In this document: positions 25,108 to 34,299 of the stretch, piece after piece | How the letters are laid out: each line of letters opens with the position of its first letter | Numbering within the stretch: the stretch's first letter is position 1 | From: Desulfobacteraceae bacterium | GTDB taxonomy: Bacteria; Desulfobacterota; Desulfobacteria; Desulfobacterales; Desulfobacteraceae | DNA: 64,000 bases | Reading direction: 5' to 3' | Assembly (NCBI GenBank): GCA_024227235.1 | Contig: JAAEKY010000346.1 | Span: forward strand, 1-64,000 | Program-made: the position numbers and the translations under genes | The notes under the pieces: generated by a model | Database searches by the model: none | The model's input: the letters and a program-made list of their open reading frames with translations, nothing else | Told to the model about the DNA's origin: nothing

Positions 25108-25752
25108 CTATTTTTTAGATAGAACAATAGCAGTTTCTGGGCAAGTAGTAATGCATAACCCGCAGCCATAACAAGAATTTGGATCATACATCATTTGTAT
25201 GTTTTTATATGTCCTGGCATTGAATTCACACCGGTCTGCACATTCACCGCAATGAATGCATTTTTGGGGATCATCGTAAGCGATATAGTCTGATTTTGTT
25301 AAGATATACTCTTTGCCATATGTCATGACAAGCTGAAGATCATGGCAGCAACACGAACAGCAACTGCACAGGGCAAAGACTTCATGGTCTGGCTGGTAAA
25401 GCGTCAAATGAACAAGGCCTGATTGATTGGCTTGCGTTAATACAGTCTTTGCCTCGTTAAACTCAACCTTTTTAGACAATCCTTTTTCAATCCATTTTTC
25501 TCCGGTTTTGTTTAAAACAAAACAAACTTCCAAAGGTTTGTTACAATTTTTATATTTCTGGCGGCAGATACATTTGGCAAGGGTTATTAACTTGGCCTCT
25601 TTTAAAACCTGTGTTGCCTGCTGGGAAGGAATAATGTGTTTCACATTCTCGATAGACTCTGTTATAGGAATGACTTTTGAAGAATATGAGATTAAATCCT
25701 GTTCTATCCATTTGTCATATTTATTGATAAATCCTTTAAGATAAGTGTCCAT
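25108..25752 (-). CDS. Ferredoxin-domain protein with extra Cys cluster
   Basis: A 214-residue protein. The C-terminus is a two-cluster ferredoxin: CIHCGECADRCEF and CYGCGLCITTCPE. Upstream lie a CICRQKYKNC segment (about residue 61) and a dense CSCCSCCC stretch (about residue 130), suggesting one more Fe-S or other metal centre. Similar proteins occur in anaerobes and are often annotated simply as 4Fe-4S binding. Its start overlaps the GntR stop by one base (TAATG), so the two are translated together, and it may carry redox information to or from that regulator. Function unknown. Confidence 0.75.
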   Translation of the reverse strand: MDTYLKGFINKYDKWIEQDLISYSSKVIPITESIENVKHIIPSQQATQVLKEAKLITLAKCICRQKYKNCNKPLEVCFVLNKTGEKWIEKGLSKKVEFNEAKTVLTQANQSGLVHLTLYQPDHEVFALCSCCSCCCHDLQLVMTYGKEYILTKSDYIAYDDPQKCIHCGECADRCEFNARTYKNIQMMYDPNSCYGCGLCITTCPETAIVLSKK

Positions 25753-26708
25753 TAACTAGTGGCTCCTTTTGTTAGCCTTGATATGATAAAATCAAGACTT
25801 GGTGGATCAATTTCTAAGTCTACACAATGTATGTTTTTGTGAGTTGGGAAGCGTTCAGTTAAATTGGCATAGACATAATTTGTGGCAAAAATGATATTGC
25901 AGGATTCAAGCATCGACTGTATGCCTTTTTTGTCATTAATTCCCACATGAACTCGATTAAGGGATGATCCAGATGATAAATAGGTGGTTTTAAAAAACGC
26001 AGTTGAACTTTTTTTGGAGATGCAGCAATACCCGACACGGGTTCCAGCACGTAATTGCATCATTTGATTCATGATTTGAAAGTCTGTTTTTATCACAAAT
26101 CCAATGGTGTTAAGCGGCAGATCAGGTACAGTGGCTTTAAGTTCTTTCATATGGTTCATTCCACAAAGGATGAAATCGTATTCTTTAGCCCGTTTTATAA
26201 ATTTTTTTGGAAATGTTTCAATATCCTGAATCAGCATAAAGTGTGAATCAATGGTGCATCTTTTTTTTATTGATTTATCCAAAGTTTCCAAAACTTCGTA
26301 ATTGCAATCGATCAGGATAACTTTGCCCCCTTTTTGAGCTTGCCGAGACTTTTTTAAGAGCCCTGAAATAAAAAAATTATTAATACTCTCGGCTGCGAAT
26401 CCATATTGGACAGCATGGTCGTATGCCAGTTGAAATATTTCCTCTAGTTTTTCTCTGTCTTGTTGGGGACTGATTTTTTTGACAAAGGTGCCAGATCCTC
26501 TAATTATATTAAGAAAGCTTTCTTGTTCCAGCTCCTTGTATGCCAGAGCCACTGTATTCCGGTTAATATTTAAAAGCAGTCCCAGATCTTTTGCTGACAG
26601 CAGCATTTCTCCAGGTGTTAGACAGCCATCTTCGATCATGGATTTTATTTGCCGCTTGATCTGCTCTTTGATACCAATGGGAAAGTTTTTAAGTATTGAA
26701 ATTTCCAT
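25752..26708 (-). CDS. GntR-family regulator with extended C-terminal domain
   Basis: A 318-residue regulator. The first 75 residues are a GntR winged helix (IKEQIKRQIKSMIEDGCLTP, then LLLNINRNTVALAYKELEQE, then IIRGSGTFV), closest to the YtrA/MocR-like subgroups. The remaining 240 residues lack the aminotransferase lysine pattern of MocR and look instead like a phosphate/periplasmic-binding-type alpha/beta domain (HFMLIQDIE, FILCGMNHMKEL), so a small ligand is expected. A perfect palindrome lies just upstream of its start. It forms an operon with the Fe-S protein. Confidence 0.8.
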   Translation of the reverse strand: MEISILKNFPIGIKEQIKRQIKSMIEDGCLTPGEMLLSAKDLGLLLNINRNTVALAYKELEQESFLNIIRGSGTFVKKISPQQDREKLEEIFQLAYDHAVQYGFAAESINNFFISGLLKKSRQAQKGGKVILIDCNYEVLETLDKSIKKRCTIDSHFMLIQDIETFPKKFIKRAKEYDFILCGMNHMKELKATVPDLPLNTIGFVIKTDFQIMNQMMQLRAGTRVGYCCISKKSSTAFFKTTYLSSGSSLNRVHVGINDKKGIQSMLESCNIIFATNYVYANLTERFPTHKNIHCVDLEIDPPSLDFIISRLTKGATS

Positions 26709-26716
26709 AATTATCT

Positions 26717-26740
26717 ATATACATAGTTAACTATGTATAT
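26717..26740. promoter_or_regulatory. Perfect 24-bp palindrome, GntR operator
   Basis: ATATACATAGTT is followed by its exact reverse complement AACTATGTATAT. It lies eight bases upstream of the GntR start, where binding would block its own transcription or translation. GntR proteins of the YtrA group bind dyads of this shape. Confidence 0.7.
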
Positions 26741-26920
26741 GTCAAACAAGAATTTTAGTCTGGTCCTAATATTTTTCAGGAGCATGTAAAAGATTTTTAT
26801 GGATCCTTTGGGCTTAAAACATCATCCAAGGCCATCTTGAGGATGGAATATTGAATAATGATATGATCAGGAAAGGTAAAAAAAACCAGGATTTATCATA
26901 TTAATTTTTCCAAAGAAAAC

Positions 26921-27415
26921 TTATTCTTTTGGAAGCCGGACAACCAATACAGGGATTTCACTGCTTTGTACTACTTTCCTGGCAGTTCCTCCGATTAGAA
27001 GGGCACTTTGCAGTATATTGTGCCCATAGCTGCCCATAACAATCATATCAGCATTTATATCTTTTGAAATAGTAAGGATCTCATCTGTAGGATTTCCTTT
27101 TGTGATTTTAATATCTTCTACTAAAAGTCTGCAAGAATCAAATTGGTCATTCATTTCTTTGCAAAAATTTTCTATTCTTGAGATAATTTTTTGATTTAAA
27201 TACTCAAGTTTATCAGCTTTGAGCTTATCCCACTCTTCTTGCCCCATTATTTCTTTTACCTGAATTTCTACAGTATGATTTATGCTTTCCATGACAAACA
27301 AAATAGTGATAGAAGCATCATAGCGTTGGGCAAGATCTGCAGCATACCCAAAGGCATATTTGGCGTTTTCTGAAAGGTCAGTTGCATAGAGTATTCTTTT
27401 GACTTCAGGAATCAT
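26921..27415 (-). CDS. Universal stress protein (UspA family)
   Basis: A 164-residue UspA-fold protein. The N-terminus reads RILYATDLSENAKYAFGYA. The ATP-binding loop near the C-terminus reads MGSYGHNILQSALLIGGTAR, close to G-x2-G-x9-G-(S/T), followed by VVQSSEIPVLVVR. Such proteins respond to energy or redox stress in the cytoplasm. It stands alone; ATG is preceded by AAGGAGT. Confidence 0.85.
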   Translation of the reverse strand: MIPEVKRILYATDLSENAKYAFGYAADLAQRYDASITILFVMESINHTVEIQVKEIMGQEEWDKLKADKLEYLNQKIISRIENFCKEMNDQFDSCRLLVEDIKITKGNPTDEILTISKDINADMIVMGSYGHNILQSALLIGGTARKVVQSSEIPVLVVRLPKE

Positions 27416-27678
27416 TTTGTACTCCTTATGGGTTATTGATCAATAATATAGAACAAGGATAACAAAAATTGAGTCTTTTATAAATATTGAAAATTATTTT
27501 AATATAGCGTCAAGGGCCTGGGATACAAATTTTAATATGAACGAATGCCTTTCGGACTATTCCAAGCAGGTCAAAGAAAGGATCTCTCGATCTAAAAACG
27601 AATATGCATAAATTCAGTGCTGATAAACTTGCAGAAATTTGATATGATACAATATTCTTAATTTTTTAGGAGTTGATT

Positions 27679-30261
27679 TTGGAGACATTAAACATCTGGT
27701 CCATGACTTATAGTTTTTTTTCATTTGTTGCCGGATTTGTATCCTTGTCAATTGCTATATATCTGTCTCCCCACTGGAAAAATATAAGCGCAAGACTATT
27801 GATGCTTTTAATGGTCTCCGTTGCTGTGTGGACTTTAGCATGTGGCATGGAATTTATCAGTCCAACGCTTATGCTTAAACTTTATTGGGTCAAAATTGAG
27901 TATTTAGGAAGTGTATGGCTTGGCGTATTAATTTTTAGCTTTATGTTAACCATTTCAAAAAAGAAATGGCAACTGAACAAGACAGGATATTTCCTTTTAA
28001 GTATTGTTCCAGTTCTGATCATTTTTTTAGTCATAACAAATGACAATCATCACCTGATGTGGAGCAAAGTATGGCTTGAAATAGGTGCCAATGCACCTGT
28101 TCTGGTTTACATAAGAAAATTCGGATTCTGGTTCTTCGTGGCTTACTCCTATACGTTAACTTTTCTGGCAACTGTGATTTTAATACAATCTCTGATAACC
28201 TCCCGAGGGCTTTTTCGAAAGCACTTGTTGATCATATTAATCGGTATCGCATCGCCTTGGATTCCTAACGTATTTTATGTGCTAGGGGTTGAAAATCTGA
28301 AATATATTGACTTGACTCCTGCGGCATTTACTATCAGTGGAATCGCATTCTCATGGGGGTTGCTACGATATCAAATGCTCAATTTGATCCCGGTTACTCA
28401 TGAAACCGTGATAGAAAGCATGGGCGATCCGGTTATTACTTTAGATATGAATGATCGAATCTTAGATGTTAATAAAGCGGCACAAGTTTTGTTGAAAATT
28501 AAAAAAGTTTTACCTGCTCATGAGACATTAAAAGAAAAATTCCCGCTCCTTTTTGAATATCTTGTAAAATATAGACGAGATCCCCGAGTTGAGACTGAAA
28601 CATCATTTGTTTTTGAAGCATTTGCAAAATATTGGAATTATAGAGTCTTCCCATTGCTTAATCGAAACGAAAAGCATTTTGGGTGGGTGATTATCTTAAG
28701 GGACATTACCGATAGGAAGAGAGCTGAAAATGCGCTAAAAGAAAGCGAAAGAATCCAAAGAATAATGCTGGGAGCTACTCCAAATCCAGTAGTGTATTAT
28801 AATGAGACAGGAGAAGTGACCTACATAAATCCTGCCTTTACAAAGGTGTTTGGCTGGCACATTGGTGAACTTTTAGGAAAAAAAATAGATTTTGTACCAA
28901 AAGAAAATTTATCAGAAACACAAGAAGCCATACAAAAAACATTTGACCAGCCAGATTGCAATAATGATTTTATCACAAAAAGATATACAAAATCAGGAGA
29001 AATCCTTGATGTCAGTGTCATTTCTGCACTGTATCGAGCAAAAGATGGAAGCCCTTCCAGTATGGTTGTAAATCTCACCGATATTACACAAATAAAAAAA
29101 ACAGAACGAGAGCTGAGGAATGCAAAGAATTATATCAGGAGCATTGTTAATTCAATGCCTTCAATTCTTATAGGTCTCAATGCCCAGGGTATTGTTACAC
29201 AATGGAATACCGAAGCTGCTCGGTTGACCGGGATACGAGCAGACCAGGCTGAAGAAAGATCACTCAAAGAGGCTTTCCCTCAGCTTTCAACCAATATTTC
29301 TAATATAGAGCAGATTATAGCGGAACAAAAGGTCAGAAAGGAAACAAAAATCACCTTGCCAATAGATGGGAAGACAATTTTGACGGATATTACAATCTAT
29401 CCCATTTTATCGGATAATTTTTATGGAGTTGTCATACGGATAGATGATATCAGTGAAAGGGTCAGAATCGAAGAAATGATGATTCAATCTGAAAAGATGC
29501 TGTCTCTTGGCGGCCTTGCTGCTGGTATGGCTCATGAAATAAATAATCCCCTGGCGGGTATCATACAAAATACCCAGGTCATTCAAAATCGGTTGAGCAA
29601 GGATCTTCCTGCAAATACAAAAGCGTCGGAAGAATGCGGGATAAATCTTGAAGATTTAAAGACGTACATGGAAAAAAGGAATGTTTTTTCTCTGCTGGAT
29701 TCTTTAAAATCCTCTGGTCAAAGGGCTGCACAGATTGTATCAAATATGCTGTCATTCAGTCGGAAAAGTGACCGCCGTAAGTCCACACATCACCTTCATG
29801 AAATCATGGAATCCACTATTGATCTGGCTAAAAATGATTACAGTATGAAAAAACAATATGATTTTTGTTCCATTGAAATTATAAGAGAATATCAAGAAGG
29901 AGTACGACCCATCTTGTGTGAAATGAGTGAGATTCAACAGGTGTTTTTAAATATTCTGAAAAATGGGGCAGAAGCCATGGCAGAGGAGAAGATTTCATCT
30001 CCTCTGTTTATTATCAGATATTTTCGTAACATGGATCAGGTCGTATTTGAGATAGAAGACAATGGCCCTGGTATTGATTGGGAAACAAGAAAACGAATAT
30101 TTGAGCCCTTTTTTACAACCAAGGATGTGGGTTCCGGGACAGGATTAGGGTTATCGGTTTCATATTTTATTATTACAGAAAATCATAGAGGTGTTTTGGC
30201 AGTAGAATCAACTCCGGGAAAAGGGACAACCTTTATCATAAAATTACCTATAAATGGGTAA
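27679..30261 (+). CDS. Membrane sensor histidine kinase with PAS domains
   Basis: An 860-residue kinase. About 230 N-terminal residues contain seven hydrophobic segments of the histidine-kinase N-terminal 7TM type. PAS modules follow (about residues 240-350, 355-470 and 475-590), then the phosphoacceptor His619 in MAHEINNPLAG, and an ATPase domain with DNGPGIDWETRKRIFEPFFT and GSGTGLGLSVS. The TTG at 27679 lies six bases after AGGAG; a TTG at 27673 is too close. No response regulator is adjacent, so it is an orphan kinase. Confidence 0.85.
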   Translation: METLNIWSMTYSFFSFVAGFVSLSIAIYLSPHWKNISARLLMLLMVSVAVWTLACGMEFISPTLMLKLYWVKIEYLGSVWLGVLIFSFMLTISKKKWQLNKTGYFLLSIVPVLIIFLVITNDNHHLMWSKVWLEIGANAPVLVYIRKFGFWFFVAYSYTLTFLATVILIQSLITSRGLFRKHLLIILIGIASPWIPNVFYVLGVENLKYIDLTPAAFTISGIAFSWGLLRYQMLNLIPVTHETVIESMGDPVITLDMNDRILDVNKAAQVLLKIKKVLPAHETLKEKFPLLFEYLVKYRRDPRVETETSFVFEAFAKYWNYRVFPLLNRNEKHFGWVIILRDITDRKRAENALKESERIQRIMLGATPNPVVYYNETGEVTYINPAFTKVFGWHIGELLGKKIDFVPKENLSETQEAIQKTFDQPDCNNDFITKRYTKSGEILDVSVISALYRAKDGSPSSMVVNLTDITQIKKTERELRNAKNYIRSIVNSMPSILIGLNAQGIVTQWNTEAARLTGIRADQAEERSLKEAFPQLSTNISNIEQIIAEQKVRKETKITLPIDGKTILTDITIYPILSDNFYGVVIRIDDISERVRIEEMMIQSEKMLSLGGLAAGMAHEINNPLAGIIQNTQVIQNRLSKDLPANTKASEECGINLEDLKTYMEKRNVFSLLDSLKSSGQRAAQIVSNMLSFSRKSDRRKSTHHLHEIMESTIDLAKNDYSMKKQYDFCSIEIIREYQEGVRPILCEMSEIQQVFLNILKNGAEAMAEEKISSPLFIIRYFRNMDQVVFEIEDNGPGIDWETRKRIFEPFFTTKDVGSGTGLGLSVSYFIITENHRGVLAVESTPGKGTTFIIKLPING

Positions 30262-30542
30262 AAAACATTTTTTGGTTTTAAATTGGAGCAATATACTATA
30301 ATTATGGCTAAGGAACACAAATTTTATAACTTGAGTGAAATTGTTAGTCTTTTGCCCCATCGACTGCGTTGCACCAACGGTCTAATACATAGAGTATTAA
30401 ATTTTTGACGCGTTTTTTAGATGAATTAAAATTCTACACTATTTTGGGCTCAGTTTATTTGATTCGCAGGCCTAATTATGATTTTCGGTTTTTTTTGAGG
30501 CAATCTCCGCTTTACTAAAGGAAGATGCATACATAGAGGTAT
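30262..30542. repeat. Intergenic region with a possible degenerate repeat
   Basis: CTAAGGAAC followed by an AT-rich stretch with ATAACTT (from about 30308) resembles the left end of the inverted-repeat element at 32552-32707. A small hairpin TAATAC/GTATTA lies at 30383-30399. No gene is visible. Whether this is a decayed copy of the same element is uncertain. Confidence 0.3.
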
Positions 30543-31634
30543 ATGGATAACAAAGAACAGAAGTTAACGAAAGCTGAAGTGAGTTCCTTAATCTCCAGGT
30601 GGAATGAAAAAGATTCTGATGGAGAGGGGACGTCTTTAATCCATATGATCAAAAAACTTAAAACCGGATGTAAAAAAGATAACGTTCAACGCCCGTTGCA
30701 ACTCGATTTAAGAGGAATCACTTTACTCCATGAAGACCTTAGTGATTTGGATTTGTCTGGATATGATTTGTCCTATGCCAATCTTAACCGGTCCAATCTG
30801 TCGGGAACAATTTTTAGTTATTCAACCTTTCATAAGGCAAGCCTTGAACAAACAATTCTAGATGAGTGTGAGTTCCTCGGTTCTGATTTAAGTTATGCAA
30901 GTCTAAATGAGTGCAGTGCTAAAAGATGTGGGTTTGGAGGGGCTGATTTATCATACACAAGTATGATAAATGCAGACTTAAGTGATGCCACGTTAAGCCG
31001 TTCAAAATTGGTTCACGCTGATCTAAGAGCTTCTAACTTGGAAAATGCAAGGCTGTCAGAGGCAGATTTACAAAAGGCAATTTTTACCCGAGCAAAACTT
31101 TTAGAAAGTGATTTAAAACATAGCAATGTAAACGAAACAAATTTTGAACTGGCTGATATGCAGGGTTGTCGGCTCCTTGGAATTAAAAATTTTAAAAAAG
31201 CAAAGTGGATTGGTGCGGATATCAGAGGATTGGATTTACGAGGGGCTTATCTTGTTAGACGATATATTGCAGATGAAAATTATTTATATGAATTTCAGAC
31301 AAGCTCCCGGCTTCATAGAGCTATTTATTTAATCTGGTGGGCATCGTCTGATTGTGGAAGAAGCCTTTTCAGATGGTTTGTGTGGTTGTTTTGTGCGACC
31401 TTGATCTTTGCTGCTATTTACACACAGGTGGACATTGACTATGGTAAGCATGTTACATGGTTTTCACCTGTATATTTTAGCTTTGTCACCTTGACCACCC
31501 TTGGATATGGGGATGCGGTTCCCTCATCTTTAACGGCGCAAATATTTGTGACACTACAGGCGGTAACTGGATATATGGGGCTAGGCGGGCTTTTAAGTAT
31601 TTTAGGGAATAAAATGGCTCGGCGGGCAGAATAA
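30543..31634 (+). CDS. Pentapeptide-repeat protein with potassium-channel pore
   Basis: A 363-residue fusion. Residues about 55-235 are pentapeptide repeats (A-(D/N)-L-x-x: LSGYDLSYANLNRSNLSG, ADLSDATLSRSKLVHADLRA), which fold as a right-handed quadrilateral helix. The C-terminus has a hydrophobic segment (WFVWLFCATLIFAAIY), the selectivity filter TLTTLGYGDAVP and a second segment (AVTGYMGLGGLLSI), the two-helix pore of bacterial K+ channels. The repeat domain would be cytoplasmic and could gate the pore or bind a partner. ATG lies after an AGAGGT site. It is followed at 18 bases by the HDOD gene. Confidence 0.85.
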   Translation: MDNKEQKLTKAEVSSLISRWNEKDSDGEGTSLIHMIKKLKTGCKKDNVQRPLQLDLRGITLLHEDLSDLDLSGYDLSYANLNRSNLSGTIFSYSTFHKASLEQTILDECEFLGSDLSYASLNECSAKRCGFGGADLSYTSMINADLSDATLSRSKLVHADLRASNLENARLSEADLQKAIFTRAKLLESDLKHSNVNETNFELADMQGCRLLGIKNFKKAKWIGADIRGLDLRGAYLVRRYIADENYLYEFQTSSRLHRAIYLIWWASSDCGRSLFRWFVWLFCATLIFAAIYTQVDIDYGKHVTWFSPVYFSFVTLTTLGYGDAVPSSLTAQIFVTLQAVTGYMGLGGLLSILGNKMARRAE

Positions 31635-31652
31635 AATAATCAAAGGTGGGTT

Positions 31653-32504
31653 ATGTTTTCATTTTTTAAAAATAAAGTTGATCCAAAAGCAAAATTAAAA
31701 AAGATATTACTGGGATACCAGCTTCCCTCATTTCCTGCCGTGGTTATGCAGATTTTACAAAAGATCAGAAGCCCATATTCATCTGCTTCAGATATTGCAC
31801 AATCTTTATCCCTTGATCCAGGTCTTTCGGTAAAGCTTTTAGGTATCGCGAATTCTGCTGCATTTTCGCCCATAAATAAAGTTGAGAATTTAACCCAGGC
31901 CATAGCGCTTGTGGGGATGTCACAATTAGAATCCTTGGTTTTGGGAGTAGGGGTTGCCAAAGGGATTCCAAAACAAGTCTGTCAATGGCATGATCCGGCA
32001 GAGTTCTGGTTGACAGCGGCTAGAAGGGCAATGCTGGCCAATGACCTTGCCCAAATTCTTTGCCCGGCAAAAGAATCAGAATGCTTTACAGCGGCATTTC
32101 TTCAGGATATGGCATTGCCGTTTCTGGCCTGCCATAGAAGTGAAGAATATGATCCGATTTTTAAAAAATGGCACCTTGAAGGCGGCGATCTCTCGCAATT
32201 GGAACGCGAGGTTCTAGAATGGGATCATGCAGAAGTAGCCACATGGATCTGTAGTGAATGGGGACTCCCGGAGAATATTGCTTTGGCTATTAAAGATCAT
32301 CACAAAACAGCTGCTGATGATGATAATGAAGCGTTCGGGCCTGTTCAACTCGTTTCCATTTTAAGGGAAGATGAATCCAATAATGGTGTGGATGAAATGA
32401 TTGATAGGGCAGAGCAAGAGTACAATATCCCGGAAGAAAAAATGCAATCCATTATTGAGCCTAGCTTTGACAAAGCCAAAGATCTTGCTCGAATGATTGT
32501 ATAG
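31653..32504 (+). CDS. HDOD-domain signalling protein
   Basis: A 283-residue protein with an HDOD domain over about residues 15-215 (LPSFPAVVMQILQKIRSP, SLDPGLSVKLLGIANSAAF, then a core including AFLQDMALP and WDHAEVATWICSEW). HDOD domains resemble HD phosphohydrolases but usually lack full catalysis and work in signalling, including c-di-GMP networks. The HH in IKDHHKTA keeps part of an HD-like site. It probably forms a unit with the upstream channel gene. Confidence 0.85.
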   Translation: MFSFFKNKVDPKAKLKKILLGYQLPSFPAVVMQILQKIRSPYSSASDIAQSLSLDPGLSVKLLGIANSAAFSPINKVENLTQAIALVGMSQLESLVLGVGVAKGIPKQVCQWHDPAEFWLTAARRAMLANDLAQILCPAKESECFTAAFLQDMALPFLACHRSEEYDPIFKKWHLEGGDLSQLEREVLEWDHAEVATWICSEWGLPENIALAIKDHHKTAADDDNEAFGPVQLVSILREDESNNGVDEMIDRAEQEYNIPEEKMQSIIEPSFDKAKDLARMIV

Positions 32505-32915
32505 TCAATTTGCCATTAAAAATATTATAGTTCGAGTTTAAATCAAACCTAAGGAACGTACATTAAATAAGTTACTCATAATTATTGCTTTTTTCGATGT
32601 ATTCTACGTTTCTTGTCGGTCACATGGCCCGTTATGCTTCCTCCTCGCATCTTGAATACGACAAAAACATCTGCTAATCTTGTGCAACTTATTTAATTCC
32701 CGTTCCTAATAATTCATAAAATCTTTCTGCGATCAGTCGATAGTCGTATCAAATATCAAAAGCCTCCTTTTTTACAAGTTTTTTACAACTTCTTTACTCC
32801 TTGATGACACATCAGAAAATTAAAGCCTGTATAGTTGAGCCAGATGTAAAACAGATCTTTATATTGCAGTTTTAATAAAAATTGATTAACTCAAAATAGA
32901 TAAAGGAGAAAGATC
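32505..32915. other. 411-base gap containing the MITE-like element
   Basis: The first part holds the inverted-repeat element at 32552-32707. The rest is AT-rich upstream sequence for the VWA gene, ending with the ribosome site AAAGGAGAAAG. No gene is visible. Confidence 0.55.
32552..32707. repeat. Long imperfect inverted repeat (MITE-like)
   Basis: The ends are 22-base inverted repeats: AGGAACG-(TAC)-ATTAAATAAGTT on the left matches the complement of AACTTATTTAAT-(TCC)-CGTTCCT on the right with three mismatches. Interior arms (TTTTTTCGATGTATTC against GAATACGACAAAAA) are also partly complementary, so the whole 156 bases could fold. This is the shape of a small non-autonomous element; no transposase is present. 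Confidence 0.5.
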
Positions 32916-34274
32916 ATGGCCCAGGCAAAAAGAAATTATCAAAGAATTGTTTCATTTTTTGCAGTATTGATTGTTGTTTCATTAATTGTATTAAATGCAT
33001 GGGCAAGGACTGAACCCACCAAAGTGCTCTGCAGAGTGGAAACAGATAGAGCAGTTCTTCCGGCAGGCAACTCCCAAAATGTTGTGCTTAAGATAACTCT
33101 TGACGCGCCACCTGCACCCTCTCATATTAAAAGACCACTTGTAAATCTTGCATTGGTTCTGGACCAGTCCGGCTCTATGAATGGATCGAAAATTGAACAG
33201 GCAAAAGCCGCTGCCATTGAAGCCTTAAACCGGCTGGGTTTGCAGGATGTTTTTTCTGTAGTGGTATACGATACCAATGTTCACACCATTGTTCCTGCTC
33301 AGAATGCCAGAAATATTCAGGGCATTATTCATACGATTCAGCGTATTCGTGCCAATGGCAGTACTGCTCTTTTTGGTGGGGTTAGCCAGGGTGCTTCAGA
33401 GATAAGGAAAAACCTTGAGAACAATTATATTCATCGAATCGTATTATTGTCTGACGGTCTTGCCAATGTGGGCCCCAGGATGCCGGAAGATTTAGGACGG
33501 CTTGGCGCGGCTTTGATTAAAGAAAATATTTCAGTCACAACCGTGGGTGTGGGGACGGATTATAATGAAGATCTTATGGCCAGGCTTGCTCAAAAAAGTG
33601 ACGGCAACACCTATTTTGTTGAGTCAGGATATGATCTGCCACGGATTTTTTCAGCAGAACTGGGAGATGTGTTAAATGTGGTTGCTAAAAAAGTAAAAGT
33701 AATCATTACCCTTCCAGATGATGTGAAAGCCATCAATATTATCGGTAGAGAAGGACGAATAAAAGGGCGGCAGATAGAACTTTACATGAATCAGCTGTAT
33801 GGAGATCAGGAAAAATATGCACTGGTTGAAGTCAATATACCCAAATCTAAATCCGGGTCAAAAATTAAAATCGCTCAGGCAGATGTCACATATGAAAACC
33901 CGTTTAATCAGAAACAGGAAAAATCAACAGGGATCTCTTATGCTTCCTTTAGCAGTGACAAGAAAAAAGTAGCTAAATCAACCAATATTGATGTGGTAAA
34001 AGAATATCAGTTAAATTTGAATGCGCTTGCCCAGGAAAAAGCCATTGAATTGTCTGATAAAGGAAAGAAAAAAGAGGCTGTAAGAGAACTTAAACAGTCT
34101 GCTGCCAAGTTGAAACAATATGGATCTTTATATAAAGATGATCAATTGTTAAAAGAAGCAGATGATCTGGAGGTTCAGGCTGAAATGATTGAAGATGAGG
34201 GCATGAGCAAAAAAAGTCGTAAAATTTTGAGAACTAAATCTTATCAAAGGAAAAATCAGCAGCTTTCACAATAG
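32916..34274 (+). CDS. Secreted/anchored von Willebrand factor A protein
   Basis: A 452-residue protein. A hydrophobic N-terminal segment (IVSFFAVLIVVSLIVLNAWA) acts as signal or anchor. The VWA domain has an intact metal site (LDQSGSMNGSK with Asp83, then TALFGG and LSDGLANVG). The C-terminal 180 residues resemble the YfbK/inter-alpha-inhibitor-type tail (LNALAQEKAIELSDKGKKKE, coiled coil to the end). VWA domains bind partners through Mg2+ in the periplasm. It is 25 bases upstream of a sensor kinase and may be its sensory partner or target. Confidence 0.85.
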   Translation: MAQAKRNYQRIVSFFAVLIVVSLIVLNAWARTEPTKVLCRVETDRAVLPAGNSQNVVLKITLDAPPAPSHIKRPLVNLALVLDQSGSMNGSKIEQAKAAAIEALNRLGLQDVFSVVVYDTNVHTIVPAQNARNIQGIIHTIQRIRANGSTALFGGVSQGASEIRKNLENNYIHRIVLLSDGLANVGPRMPEDLGRLGAALIKENISVTTVGVGTDYNEDLMARLAQKSDGNTYFVESGYDLPRIFSAELGDVLNVVAKKVKVIITLPDDVKAINIIGREGRIKGRQIELYMNQLYGDQEKYALVEVNIPKSKSGSKIKIAQADVTYENPFNQKQEKSTGISYASFSSDKKKVAKSTNIDVVKEYQLNLNALAQEKAIELSDKGKKKEAVRELKQSAAKLKQYGSLYKDDQLLKEADDLEVQAEMIEDEGMSKKSRKILRTKSYQRKNQQLSQ

Positions 34275-34299
34275 ATAAAAAACTGCTATGGCTTAAGAT

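Noticed and set aside
27537-27611. 24-codon frame upstream of the orphan kinase
   Set aside because: Too short, no ribosome site and no recognisable family; it may be a remnant, but there is no support for a gene.
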